Made by a program: the position numbers and the translations under genes
Part shown: one piece after another, positions 17,491 to 24,733 of the stretch
Layout of the letters: each line of letters opens with the position of its first letter
How positions within the stretch are numbered: position 1 is the stretch's first letter
Notes under the pieces: model-generated
What the model saw: only the letters and a program-made list of their open reading frames with translations
Databases searched by the model: none
What the model was told of the DNA's origin: nothing
DNA from: Kaistella chaponensis
GTDB taxonomy: Bacteria > Bacteroidota > Bacteroidia > Flavobacteriales > Weeksellaceae
DNA length: 64,000 bases
Assembly (NCBI RefSeq): GCF_900156725.1
Contig: NZ_FTOI01000002.1
Coordinates: 186,001 to 250,000, forward strand
Direction of reading: 5' to 3'

Positions 17491-18499
17491 AATTCAGAAT
17501 GATTTGGTTAAACTCTTCCTTTTTGTCGATATCAACATTGATTGGCCAATAATAAACCAGTTCCCGAAGGTAATCAAAAGTTTTCAGCCTTACATAATCC
17601 TTTTCAGTCGTCAGAATTAATTTGTATTCCCCCAGTTTTTTATATTCTGCAATGATATTTTTAAAGTCCTGATCACTAAAATTGTGATGGTCTTTATATT
17701 TTAAATGTTTGACCCGCTGCGAAAATTTCGATAAATGATTCAGCAAAGGCTTTGGATTTGCAATTCCTGTAATTAATAAAATATCGTAGTAACTTAAATT
17801 ATTATCAGGCAAAAATTGGTTGTGTGCATAGATATTTTCATCATAACCGATGCTGGAGAAAAATACTTTCTGATCAGATCGCGGTTTGATTCGCGAAATA
17901 TAATACTGTTTTTGCTCGGCTGTTAACTCCGCCGGACATTTAGAAACCATGATGATTTGCGCTCTGGATGCGCCATTCCGACTTTCTCGCAAATCTCCCG
18001 CAGGTAGCACATAATCTTTGAAATAAGGATCGTTGTAATCGGTCATCAAAATCTGCAGACCAGGTTTGATGGCTCGATGTTGATAGGCATCATCCAATAT
18101 CAAAACATCCAGATCCATATCTTCGATCATTTTTTTTGCTCCCGGAACCCGAGCTTCCGAAACACCGATGACGAACTTATTCTTAAATCTTTCAAAAAGC
18201 TGCATGGCTTCGTCGCCTACAGTTTTATAATTGCTGTCGTAGTTCGTAATTCCGTATCCTTTCGTTTGTCTTCCATAACCACGAGAAAGTACGCCGGTTT
18301 TGTAAGTTTTACATAAAAATTCAGCCAAATACATGACCATCGGAGATTTTCCACTTCCGCCAACAGAAAGATTTCCGACATTAATAATCGGAGTTTTAAA
18401 GGAGGTCGATTTTAAAATTCCCCAGTCATACATTAAGTTTCTTAGACTTGTTGCGAAATGATAAACAAGGGAAAAAGGGTAGAGATACCATCTTTTCAT
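17474..18499 (-). CDS. lpxK: tetraacyldisaccharide 4'-kinase
   Basis: LpxK phosphorylates the 4' position of the lipid A disaccharide at the inner membrane. The 341-residue protein starts with an N-terminal membrane-associated helix (MKRWYLYPFSLVYHFATSLR). Next come the atypical P-loop NVGNLSVGGSGKSPMVMYLA and the LSRGYGR segment. DLDVLILDDAYQHRAIKPGL holds the Walker B/acidic pair. ATG at 18499 is preferred over an in-frame TTG at 18508, because a TAATTTTG -7 box at 18506-18513 covers the latter. The gene overlaps the downstream nucleoside phosphorylase by 17 bases. Its presence shows a Gram-negative lipid A pathway. Confidence 0.95.
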   Translation of the reverse strand: MKRWYLYPFSLVYHFATSLRNLMYDWGILKSTSFKTPIINVGNLSVGGSGKSPMVMYLAEFLCKTYKTGVLSRGYGRQTKGYGITNYDSNYKTVGDEAMQLFERFKNKFVIGVSEARVPGAKKMIEDMDLDVLILDDAYQHRAIKPGLQILMTDYNDPYFKDYVLPAGDLRESRNGASRAQIIMVSKCPAELTAEQKQYYISRIKPRSDQKVFFSSIGYDENIYAHNQFLPDNNLSYYDILLITGIANPKPLLNHLSKFSQRVKHLKYKDHHNFSDQDFKNIIAEYKKLGEYKLILTTEKDYVRLKTFDYLRELVYYWPINVDIDKKEEFNQIILNYVSKN

Positions 18500-18505
18500 A
18501 GCCCA

Positions 18506-18513
18506 CAAAATTA
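18506..18513 (-). promoter_or_regulatory. -7-like box directly before lpxK
   Basis: The minus strand reads TAATTTTG, six bases before the ATG at 18499. As with dinB, the transcript would have almost no leader. Confidence 0.4.
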
Positions 18514-18674
18514 CATATTTTTACTTTGAAAATAAAACACCTGAAGAATCTATTTTGTAAAGGGAAGAGAAAAATGGTCTTTGTAAACTGATTCTAAAGG
18601 ATGCAATTCAATAAAGATTTTAATTTAAACCAAGGAAGAAACACATCTATAAGTAAAACGATTTTCCATTTTTT

Positions 18675-18830
18675 TTAATTCGCTAGAAGTGCTTGATAGA
18701 GCGCGTTCGAACTGCTTGTAAAAATTACACACGCATCAATTAGGAAAAACCACACGTGCCATTTAATTGAACCAAACGTATCATTTTTTTTAATGGGCTG
18801 AATCATTTGTAGATTCATGATTATTATCAT
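18675..18830 (-). CDS. possible small membrane-like ORF in a 440-base gap (doubtful)
   Basis: The gap between lpxK and ddl (18514-18951) holds no recognised gene. The only readable frame I found on the minus strand is a 51-codon ORF with ATG at 18830. It contains IKWHVWFFLIDACVIFTSSS, a possible single hydrophobic segment, and ends in LYQALLAN. I know no family for it, and no clear promoter box precedes it. The rest of the gap is AT-rich with no hairpin of note. It may be chance or the decayed end of a lost gene; treat it as unsupported until conservation is shown. Confidence 0.15.
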   Translation of the reverse strand: MIIIMNLQMIQPIKKNDTFGSIKWHVWFFLIDACVIFTSSSNALYQALLAN

Positions 18831-18925
18831 TAAAAAAATAGAAGCGTAAAAACTTTGAAATCTAATGGAGGATTACCCGAAAATATTATTTACGTTCGGA
18901 AAACTTTACTTTTAAACATTTTGTT

Positions 18926-18933
18926 TAAATTTG
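18926..18933 (+). promoter_or_regulatory. -7 promoter box of ddl
   Basis: TAAATTTG matches TAnnTTTG and lies 18 bases before the ATG at 18952. No good -33 TTG is seen. Confidence 0.45.
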
Positions 18934-18951
18934 CTACTATAGATAAAACTC

Positions 18952-19941
18952 ATGAACAAGAAAAACGTAGCCGTAGTGATGGGCGGTTATTCCGACGAAT
19001 ACAAAGTATCGCTGAAAAGCGGACAACTCATTTATGATTCCCTTGATCGCGATTTATACAATGTGTACAAAGTCATCATTTTAAAAGACGAATGGTATTT
19101 TTTAGATGACAGAGGCCAAAAATCACCTATTAATAAAGCAGATTTCTCTGTCAATTTAAGCAGCGGTTTCGATGTAAAATTCGATGTATGTTTCAACATT
19201 ATTCATGGAAAACCTGGTGAGAATGGGGAACTTCAAGCTTATTGGGATGCGATCGGACAAAAATATACCGGTTGCGATTTTTATCAAAGTGCTTTAACAT
19301 TTAATAAAAAAGATACCCTTGCTGTTCTTTCAAAATACGGAATTCCATCTGCTAATAGTGTCTATTTAAGGAAATCAGAAACCATTAATGAAGATGAAAT
19401 CATAAAAAAATTAGGGCTACCTTTGTTTGTGAAACCTAATCAATCTGGTTCTTCATTAGGGATTTCGAAGGTTAAAGAACAAGCCGAATTTCAAAAAGCA
19501 CTTGCCTTTGCTTTTGCCGAAGACGACGAAATTTTGATTGAAAGCTTTCTCGATGGAATGGAAGTTTCTGTAGGTGTTGTAGATTTCAACGGAGAAACCA
19601 TCGTTTTGGGTATTACAGAAATTGTTCCTTTTAAAGAATTTTTCGATTACGAAGCCAAATATGAAGGTGCATCAGAAGAGATTACTCCTGCAAGGATAGA
19701 TGATGAAACCCGGAAAAAAGTAGAGGAAATTGCAAAAAAAGCCTACGATTCTTTAGGAATGAGTGGGTTTTCTAGAAGTGAATTCATCATCATGAGCGGA
19801 ATTCCTTATATGCTCGAAATGAATACCAATCCTGGGTTTTCGCCAGCTTCTATTCTGCCGCAACAAGCTGCGATTTACGGAATTTCCATTAAAGATTTGT
19901 GCGGAAACGAGGTGGAAAAAGCCTTTTTGAAAAATAAATAA
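18952..19941 (+). CDS. ddl: D-alanine--D-alanine ligase
   Basis: Ddl joins two D-alanines with ATP for the peptidoglycan stem peptide in the cytoplasm. The 329-residue ATP-grasp protein begins with VAVVMGGYSDEYKVSLKSG (the usual GGxSxEx(D/E)VS motif, with YKVS here). It then has FNIIHGKPGENGELQAYWD, LPLFVKPNQSGSSLGISKV for ATP binding, and FLDGMEVSVGVVD. The C-terminal metal and substrate site is FIIMSGIPYMLEMNTNPGFSPASILPQQ. The Y of the D-Ala specificity loop is in FFDYEAKYEG. It is complete and is followed after about 70 AT-rich bases by coaD. Confidence 0.97.
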   Translation: MNKKNVAVVMGGYSDEYKVSLKSGQLIYDSLDRDLYNVYKVIILKDEWYFLDDRGQKSPINKADFSVNLSSGFDVKFDVCFNIIHGKPGENGELQAYWDAIGQKYTGCDFYQSALTFNKKDTLAVLSKYGIPSANSVYLRKSETINEDEIIKKLGLPLFVKPNQSGSSLGISKVKEQAEFQKALAFAFAEDDEILIESFLDGMEVSVGVVDFNGETIVLGITEIVPFKEFFDYEAKYEGASEEITPARIDDETRKKVEEIAKKAYDSLGMSGFSRSEFIIMSGIPYMLEMNTNPGFSPASILPQQAAIYGISIKDLCGNEVEKAFLKNK

Positions 19942-20010
19942 ACCCTTTTTTATTTTAGATTTAAAAATTATTTTCATCTAAAATTTATAATTTAAAATCT
20001 AAAATCATTT
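19942..20010. repeat. AT-rich TTTAAAAT/ATCTAAAAT intergenic repeat
   Basis: The spacer between ddl and coaD is made of loosely repeated and self-complementary units such as ttttagatttaaaaa and ttataatttaaaatctaaaa. A spacer of the same type lies between accB and accC (50964-51053). The repeat is imperfect and its role is unknown. Confidence 0.4.
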
Positions 20011-20478
20011 ATGAGAGTCGCCATTTTTCCCGGTTCATTCGATCCCATTACTCTTGGACATTACGATATTGTAGAAAGAGCTACACCACTTTTTGATAAG
20101 ATTATTATCGCCATCGGACAGAATTCGCAGAAAAAATACATGTTCTCTTTGGAACAAAGAATGGAATTCATTAAAAAAACGTTTGAACATTTCCCGAATG
20201 TTGAAGTGGATCATTTTGAAGGGTTAACCATTGATTATTGCCGAAGCAAAAATGTAAATTTCATCTTGAGAGGTTTACGGAATCCCGCTGATTTCGAGTT
20301 TGAAAAAGCAATCGCACAAACCAACCGAGAACTCACCAAAGACAATAAAATTGAAACCATTTTTCTATTGACATCTTCTGGCAAATCCTTTATCAGCAGT
20401 AGTATTGTGAGAGAAATTATCACTTTTGAAGGCAATTACGAATTGTTGGTTCCCGAAGCGGTTCGTGTTGAGAAATAA
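20011..20478 (+). CDS. coaD: pantetheine-phosphate adenylyltransferase
   Basis: CoaD transfers AMP from ATP to 4'-phosphopantetheine, giving dephospho-CoA, the substrate of CoaE encoded at 2700. The 155-residue nucleotidyltransferase starts with AIFPGSFDPITLGHYDIVERA, containing the TxGH motif, and continues with ILRGLRNPADFEFE and FLLTSSGKSFISSSIVREI, the ISSTxVRE equivalent. The length is normal. It is followed by a strong hairpin at 20486-20520. Confidence 0.97.
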   Translation: MRVAIFPGSFDPITLGHYDIVERATPLFDKIIIAIGQNSQKKYMFSLEQRMEFIKKTFEHFPNVEVDHFEGLTIDYCRSKNVNFILRGLRNPADFEFEKAIAQTNRELTKDNKIETIFLLTSSGKSFISSSIVREIITFEGNYELLVPEAVRVEK

Positions 20479-20485
20479 ATAAATG

Positions 20486-20520
20486 AACCCTTTCAGCCTT
20501 TTAAAGGCTGAAAGGGTTTT
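20486..20520 (+). terminator. terminator after coaD
   Basis: The arms aaccctttcagccttt and aaaggctgaaagggtt are complementary over 16 bases, followed by a T run. It sits immediately before the TRIC gene at 20530. Confidence 0.8.
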
Positions 20521-20529
20521 CAAAGTAAA

Positions 20530-21168
20530 ATGGAAATACATCAAAACTTAAACTTTGTCATCGAAATTCTGGGCACGATTTCCTTCGCGATGTCGGGGAG
20601 TTTTGCTGCAATGCAAAAACGATTGGATCCTTTTGGAGTGCTCATTATTGCATTTGTAACTTCTGTCGGCGGTGGAACGGTTCGCGATTTATTGTTGGAT
20701 GTGCCGGTTTTTTGGATGCACGATATGATCATGTGTTCTGTGATTTTCATTACGTGTTTGTTTTCGATGGTTTTCAAATCCATTGAGAAAAAATTCAGAG
20801 TTACATTGTTTCTTTTTGATAGTTTCGGGTTGGGTTTATTCACCATTGTGGGAATACAAAAAGGGTTGAATGCCGATCTTCATCCTTTGATATGCTTGAC
20901 TTTAGGAACAATAACAGGTTGTTTTGGAGGAATTATTCGCGATATTTTGTTGAACAGAATTCCCCTGATTCTCCGTAAAGAAATCTATGCGACGGCTTGT
21001 ATTTTGGGAGGTGGTGTTTTTTTGATTTTAGTCAAACTCACAGGTCTTTCTTATACTTTTGTTCAAATTTCTACCATACTTTTAATTGTTGCCATTCGAA
21101 CTTTCGCAGTAAAATATCATTGGCAAATGCCGAAGTTTTACGGAGCAGAGCAAAATTCGGAAATGTAA
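20530..21168 (+). CDS. trimeric intracellular cation (TRIC)-type channel, UPF0126 family
   Basis: This 212-residue inner-membrane protein belongs to the prokaryotic TRIC/UPF0126 family of potassium-permeable channels. It has seven hydrophobic segments arranged as two three-helix repeats plus one. Each repeat carries the glycine-rich kink motif: VGGGTVRDLL at residues 46-55 and FGGIIRDILL near 137-146. The length is standard. It starts ten bases after the coaD terminator hairpin, so either it has a promoter inside coaD or read-through supplies it. The physiological ion and role in flavobacteria are not known. Confidence 0.92.
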   Translation: MEIHQNLNFVIEILGTISFAMSGSFAAMQKRLDPFGVLIIAFVTSVGGGTVRDLLLDVPVFWMHDMIMCSVIFITCLFSMVFKSIEKKFRVTLFLFDSFGLGLFTIVGIQKGLNADLHPLICLTLGTITGCFGGIIRDILLNRIPLILRKEIYATACILGGGVFLILVKLTGLSYTFVQISTILLIVAIRTFAVKYHWQMPKFYGAEQNSEM

Positions 21169-21420
21169 TTTTATACGTTGTGCAAGTTTTGTATTGTTAA
21201 GCTGTAAAACAGCGCAATCATGAGCATGGGGTGAAACCTTATGAAATAGTTTAGATATTTATCTAAGTCCTGAAATGGAGAAATCTTATCCAGATAAATT
21301 CCATGTCTTTGGTTGAAAAACGATCTCATTCTTTTCGGCGCTCCATTTGCGTTTTGCACAAATAAAGTCCTGAAAAATTAATTTCAGGACTTTATTTGTT
21401 ACTTAAATGTCTGTTTATTT
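21169..21420. other. 252-base intergenic region without a convincing gene
   Basis: Between the TRIC gene and the convergent TPR-like gene lie about 190 bases bounded by the inverted words ttgtgcaa (near 21180) and ttgcacaa (near 21355). A 62-codon minus-strand frame (21171-21359, GTG start) fills this stretch and contains NGAPKRMRSFFNQRHG and HPMLMIALFYSLT. I do not recognise it, and it has no promoter box. It may be a repeat-derived or cassette-like remnant. A terminator follows at 21361-21396. Confidence 0.3.
21361..21396. terminator. terminator before the TPR-like membrane gene (convergent side)
   Basis: The arm aataaagtcctgaaa at 21361-21375 pairs perfectly with tttcaggactttatt at 21382-21396 over a six-base loop. 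It ends transcription of the minus-strand gene at 21421 and possibly of the plus-strand TRIC gene. Confidence 0.8.
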
Positions 21421-21987
21421 TTAAGAGAATTTCCCTCTGTTACGCATATTTGGATTATGAATATGTTTCTGCATAGAAGGCATTTTCAACTGATCTTTCA
21501 TCATTTTAATCTGATCAGTCATCATTCCTGCAGTGTCGAGTCTTTTTGCTTCTTCTAATAATTTCGTCGCTTCCTGTCGTCTTCCTTTTTGCAAAGCACC
21601 TGCAGCGATATTCAAAGTCGCCATTGCTCGATCATGTTTCATATTTAGACCAAATTCAAGAGCTTTTTTCATTAAAGGTTCTACTTTTTCCGGATGTTTT
21701 TCTGCTAAAGTTAATCCCTGTAAATAATGAAAATATCCAAATTGTGACTTGTGAAGTTGTGATTCATAGTTCGTAATTTTCGAAAGCCAGAGATTTGCTT
21801 TTGCCGTATTCTGTTTTCTTAGAAACCAAAATGATAAAAGGATCATCTCATTTTTAAAAAATAAAAAGATCGGTATGGCCGACAAGATTACGACAACAAT
21901 TCCCCACCCGATATTTCGGTTCATCATCAGGTAAATTCCGGCGGCAATCATTAATGCTGCAATAACGAATTTTAGGTATTTGTTCAT
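21421..21987 (-). CDS. inner-membrane protein with TPR-like helical tail
   Basis: This 188-residue protein is of unknown function. Two hydrophobic segments near residues 5-20 and 28-46 (FVIAALMIAAGIYLMM and GIVVVILSAIPIFLFF) anchor it. The rest is soluble and helical, and two TPR-like pairs can be made out, around FGYFHYLQGLTLAEKHPEKV and MATLNIAAGALQKGRRQEAT. The C-terminus is rich in Met, His, Asn and Arg. A TATCTTTG -7 box lies at 22007-22014, 19 bases before the ATG. It could be a scaffold protein of the envelope, but no partner is suggested by its neighbours. Confidence 0.7.
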   Translation of the reverse strand: MNKYLKFVIAALMIAAGIYLMMNRNIGWGIVVVILSAIPIFLFFKNEMILLSFWFLRKQNTAKANLWLSKITNYESQLHKSQFGYFHYLQGLTLAEKHPEKVEPLMKKALEFGLNMKHDRAMATLNIAAGALQKGRRQEATKLLEEAKRLDTAGMMTDQIKMMKDQLKMPSMQKHIHNPNMRNRGKFS

Positions 21988-22006
21988 TGTATAATTTTTA
22001 GAAATG

Positions 22007-22014
22007 CAAAGATA
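22007..22014 (-). promoter_or_regulatory. -7 promoter box of the TPR-like membrane gene
   Basis: The minus strand reads TATCTTTG, 19 bases upstream of the ATG at 21987, matching TAnnTTTG. Confidence 0.45.
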
Positions 22015-22065
22015 ATCATTTGAACTAAGGGAGAAAATCCGAACGCAGAAAGATTTGTTATAATA

Positions 22066-22560
22066 TTAAATACTTTCTTTTCTTTCATAAGTTTGAAAGC
22101 AGAAGTCATATTCGTTTTTATCGTCTTTTTCGTGGCAAATTTCTGCTGTTTTATCCCACACTTTTAAATTGATTTTAGGAAAAAAAACTTCCGCTTTTGA
22201 TTGGGTTTTAACTAATGTTACCTGAAGCTTGTCTGCCAAATCTATGGTCTGTTCATAGATATTTCCACCGCCGATAACAAAGATATTTTCGTTCATTTTT
22301 TTGGCAAATTTTAGGGCTTCTTTTACGCTTCCTACGATTAAGATTCCCTCTTCAAACCAATCCTTTCTTTTTGAAACCACGATGTTGGTTCGGTTTGGCA
22401 AAGGTTTTCCAATGCTTTCATAGGTTTTTCTTCCCATGATAATGGGATGATCAGTGGTGGTTTCTTTAAAATATTTTAAATCTTTGGGTAAATGCCAAAG
22501 TAATTGGTTGTCAGCTCCAATCCCGTTATCTAAACCCATTGCGACAATGATTGTTATCAT
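22066..22560 (-). CDS. folA: dihydrofolate reductase
   Basis: FolA reduces dihydrofolate to tetrahydrofolate with NADPH and is the trimethoprim target. The 164-residue protein has the canonical N-terminus IIVAMGLDNGIGADNQLLWHLPKDLKYFKETT (read in parts), where the acidic active-site residue is in the LPKDLKYFK stretch. It continues with IIMGRKTYESIGKPLPNRTNIVVS and FVIGGGNIYEQTID, the NADPH-binding glycines. The length matches chromosomal enzymes. It is divergent from lemA, with -7 boxes for the two genes only 12 bases apart. Confidence 0.96.
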   Translation of the reverse strand: MITIIVAMGLDNGIGADNQLLWHLPKDLKYFKETTTDHPIIMGRKTYESIGKPLPNRTNIVVSKRKDWFEEGILIVGSVKEALKFAKKMNENIFVIGGGNIYEQTIDLADKLQVTLVKTQSKAEVFFPKINLKVWDKTAEICHEKDDKNEYDFCFQTYERKESI

Positions 22561-22576
22561 TTTTCTGTAATTTTCA

Positions 22577-22604
22577 CAAATTTACCACATAATTTGTATA
22601 TTTG
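22577..22604. promoter_or_regulatory. back-to-back -7 boxes for folA and lemA
   Basis: The minus strand carries TAAATTTG at 22577-22584, 16 bases before the folA ATG, and the plus strand carries TATATTTG at 22597-22604, 32 bases before the lemA ATG. Only 12 bases separate them, so polymerase binding at the two promoters should overlap. Confidence 0.45.
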
Positions 22605-22636
22605 GGTTCTATTTTAAACATTAAAAACATTAAACG

Positions 22637-23245
22637 ATGAGAAATAAGGGATGTATGAGTGCCGGAACAATTGGTATTGCACTATTAGTAATTGCTGCTG
22701 TATTATTTTTTTGGGGCAAAAGTGGATATAACAGTTTTACGACAAAAGAACAAAACGTAAATACAAAGTGGTCCAATGTAGAAACTGTTTATCAAAAGCG
22801 TGCGAATTTGATTCCGAACCTAGAAAGAACGGTAAAATCCTATTCCCAATTTGAGCAGGAAACTTTGGGCAAAGTTATTGAAGCCCGATCAAAAGCAACA
22901 TCTATTACGATAGATCCTACCAATATGACCGAAGCAGATATGGCGAAATTTCAGGCTGCACAAGGTGAATTAAGTGGTTCATTAAGCAGATTAATGGCCG
23001 TGGTAGAAAGTTATCCGAATTTGAAAGCTGATCAACAATACATTAATTTTCAGAGAGAATATACGGCAATTGAAAACAGCATCCGAAGCGAAACCGTTTA
23101 TTTTAACGAAGCAGCACAAGAATACAATACTTCTATAAAAACATTCCCAAATAATATTTTGGCGAATTTTACAAACTTCAAAGAAAAACCGTATTTCAAA
23201 GCTGCAGCAGGTGCTGAAAAAGCGCCTGAAGTTTTTACCAAATAA
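22637..23245 (+). CDS. LemA family protein
   Basis: This 202-residue membrane-anchored protein is of the LemA family. An N-terminal hydrophobic helix (AGTIGIALLVIAAVLFFWG) is followed by the family block YNSFTTKEQNVNTKWSNVET, then YQKRANLIPNLERTVKSYS, and by the helical repeat ending in VESYPNLKADQQYINFQREY and ETVYFNEAAQEYNTSIKTFP. The biochemical function of LemA proteins is not established; in many bacteria they accompany TPM-domain proteins, as here. The last base of its stop codon is the first base of the next start, so the three genes form a tight operon. Confidence 0.95.
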   Translation: MRNKGCMSAGTIGIALLVIAAVLFFWGKSGYNSFTTKEQNVNTKWSNVETVYQKRANLIPNLERTVKSYSQFEQETLGKVIEARSKATSITIDPTNMTEADMAKFQAAQGELSGSLSRLMAVVESYPNLKADQQYINFQREYTAIENSIRSETVYFNEAAQEYNTSIKTFPNNILANFTNFKEKPYFKAAAGAEKAPEVFTK

Positions 23246-23673
23246 TGAACAATTTTTTAACAGATCAACAAATGGCTTCTCTCGTAGAAGCCATTCAAAC
23301 GGCGGAAGATCATTCTACCGGTGAAATTCGAATTCATATTGATTCGAACACGGAAGGAAATAATGCCGAAATTGCGTTTGAGGTTTTCAGAAGACTTTGT
23401 AAGGATCAAACTGTTGAAAAAAATGCCGTTCTTTTTCATGTGAATTTTGAACAAAAATACCTCACTATTATTGGTGATGAAGGAATTCATGCAAAAGTAA
23501 ATCAAACCTTTTGGGATCAAATGCACGATCAAATCACCACCCAATTTTCAAAAGGAAATTTTCACGATGGTTTGAAAAATGCCGTTTTGGAAACAGGTTT
23601 GGAACTCAAAAAATATTTCCCAATCAAGGGAGTAAATCCCAATGAACTATCCAATGAGATTACGTTCTCTTAA
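23245..23673 (+). CDS. TPM-domain protein without signal peptide
   Basis: This 142-residue protein carries a TPM (TLP18.3/Psb32/MOLO-1) domain: a helix with LVEAIQTAEDHSTGEIRIHI, then VLFHVNFEQKYLTIIGDEGIH and FDGL-type segments ending with NAVLETGLELKKYFP. TPM domains have been linked to photosystem repair, channel association and phosphatase activity; the bacterial role is open. It lacks an export signal and so probably acts on the cytoplasmic side. It overlaps lemA by one base and the next TPM gene by 32 bases in another frame, which implies tight translational coupling. Confidence 0.88.
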   Translation: MNNFLTDQQMASLVEAIQTAEDHSTGEIRIHIDSNTEGNNAEIAFEVFRRLCKDQTVEKNAVLFHVNFEQKYLTIIGDEGIHAKVNQTFWDQMHDQITTQFSKGNFHDGLKNAVLETGLELKKYFPIKGVNPNELSNEITFS

Positions 23674-24463
23674 AAACTTTTTCGCATTCCTCCTTTTAGG
23701 TTTAAACATATTTGTTTTTGCCCAAAAAATCCCGGAAAAACCTAACGTTCTTTATCCCGTTTACGATCAAGTAGGCTTACTGACGCAAACCGAAAAAGAT
23801 CAACTCAATCAAAAGCTCATTAAATTTTCAGATTCTACTTCCACGGAAATTGAAGTCATTATTATTCCTACAACCGGTGGCGAAGATGTCAATTACTTGG
23901 CAACGATGTATGGTGAGAAATGGGGAATCGGACAAAAAGGAATTGATAACGGAATTGTTTTCCTCATTGCAACAGAAGATCGTACGATGGCAATTCAACA
24001 AGGAAGAGCTGTTGAACAATATTTAACCGCTTCAGTTGCCGGACAAATTTTAGACTATATCGTAACTCCAAAGTTTAAACAAGGATTATGGTACGAAGGT
24101 ATCAATGGTGGTACAATTGCTTTAATGGAAGCGGTTCAAGGAAAATTTAAGCCTATTGCAAAAACATCGCAAGAAGAAGGATTGAGTGCGATACAAATCA
24201 TAATGATTGCGTTCTTTATAATTATGATTTTGAGTTTTCTCTTTAAAAATCGTGGAGGCGGAAATAATGGTGATGATGACGACGACGAAATGCTTTCTCG
24301 ACGTGGGAGACGTTCATATCCAGGCGGATTTTTCCCTTTCCCGGGAAATTTCGGCGGTGGTGGATTTGGTGGCGGTTTCGGCGGCGGAAGTTCTGGTGGT
24401 GGATTTGGGGGATTCGGTGGTGGCGGAAGTTTCGGCGGCGGTGGAGCTTCTGGAGGTTGGTAA
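23642..24463 (+). CDS. exported TPM-domain membrane protein with glycine-rich tail (YgcG-like)
   Basis: This 273-residue protein has a signal peptide (LKNFFAFLLLGLNIFVFAQ), an extracytoplasmic TPM domain with VYDQVGLLTQTEKDQLNQKL, TEIEVIIIPTTGG, WGIGQKGIDNGIVFLIATED and the RAVEQYLTASVAGQILD helix. A transmembrane helix near residue 190 (IQIIMIAFFIIMILSFLF) follows. The tail is an acidic run (DDDDDE) and then an extreme Gly/Phe/Ser-rich segment of about 50 residues. This is the classic YgcG/TPM plan. The start overlaps the previous gene by 32 bases; an ATG four codons later is also possible. It probably works together with LemA at the inner membrane. Confidence 0.92.
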   Translation: MNYPMRLRSLKNFFAFLLLGLNIFVFAQKIPEKPNVLYPVYDQVGLLTQTEKDQLNQKLIKFSDSTSTEIEVIIIPTTGGEDVNYLATMYGEKWGIGQKGIDNGIVFLIATEDRTMAIQQGRAVEQYLTASVAGQILDYIVTPKFKQGLWYEGINGGTIALMEAVQGKFKPIAKTSQEEGLSAIQIIMIAFFIIMILSFLFKNRGGGNNGDDDDDEMLSRRGRRSYPGGFFPFPGNFGGGGFGGGFGGGSSGGGFGGFGGGGSFGGGGASGGW

Positions 24464-24538
24464 AACAAAGATTCAATTCACTACTTCTTTATAATCTGAA
24501 AATTTTACAACATTATTTAAAAAAAAATTAATCAATAG

Positions 24539-24564
24539 AAACGGACTTTAGTCCGTTTTTTTTA
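24539..24564 (+). terminator. terminator after the lemA-TPM-TPM operon
   Basis: Stem aaacggact at 24539-24547 pairs with agtccgttt at 24550-24558, followed by a T run. The rest of the gap to 24733 is AT-rich and holds nothing else I can identify. Confidence 0.75.
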
Positions 24565-24733
24565 TGGTCAGAATTTGTCGTTTTTAGCCAAAATCCAATT
24601 TCAATATTTATAAAAAAATTCAAAAAAAATCAGCTACAATGTAGCCGACTTATTTATTTAAAGAGTTTAGAAAAAAGAACTACAAATATTTTTGCAGTCT
24701 TTTTCTATCATCTTTAATCTATCATCTTTAATC

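Noticed and set aside
18700-18715. gcgcgttcgaactgc as a tRNA T-loop
   Set aside because: No acceptor stem, anticodon arm or CCA-side pairing can be built around it. I found no tRNA or rRNA in the window.
24136-24476. Long proline- and histidine-rich frames on the minus strand
   Set aside because: They are the reverse complement of the glycine-rich tail of the exported TPM protein; such tails create open antisense frames by composition.
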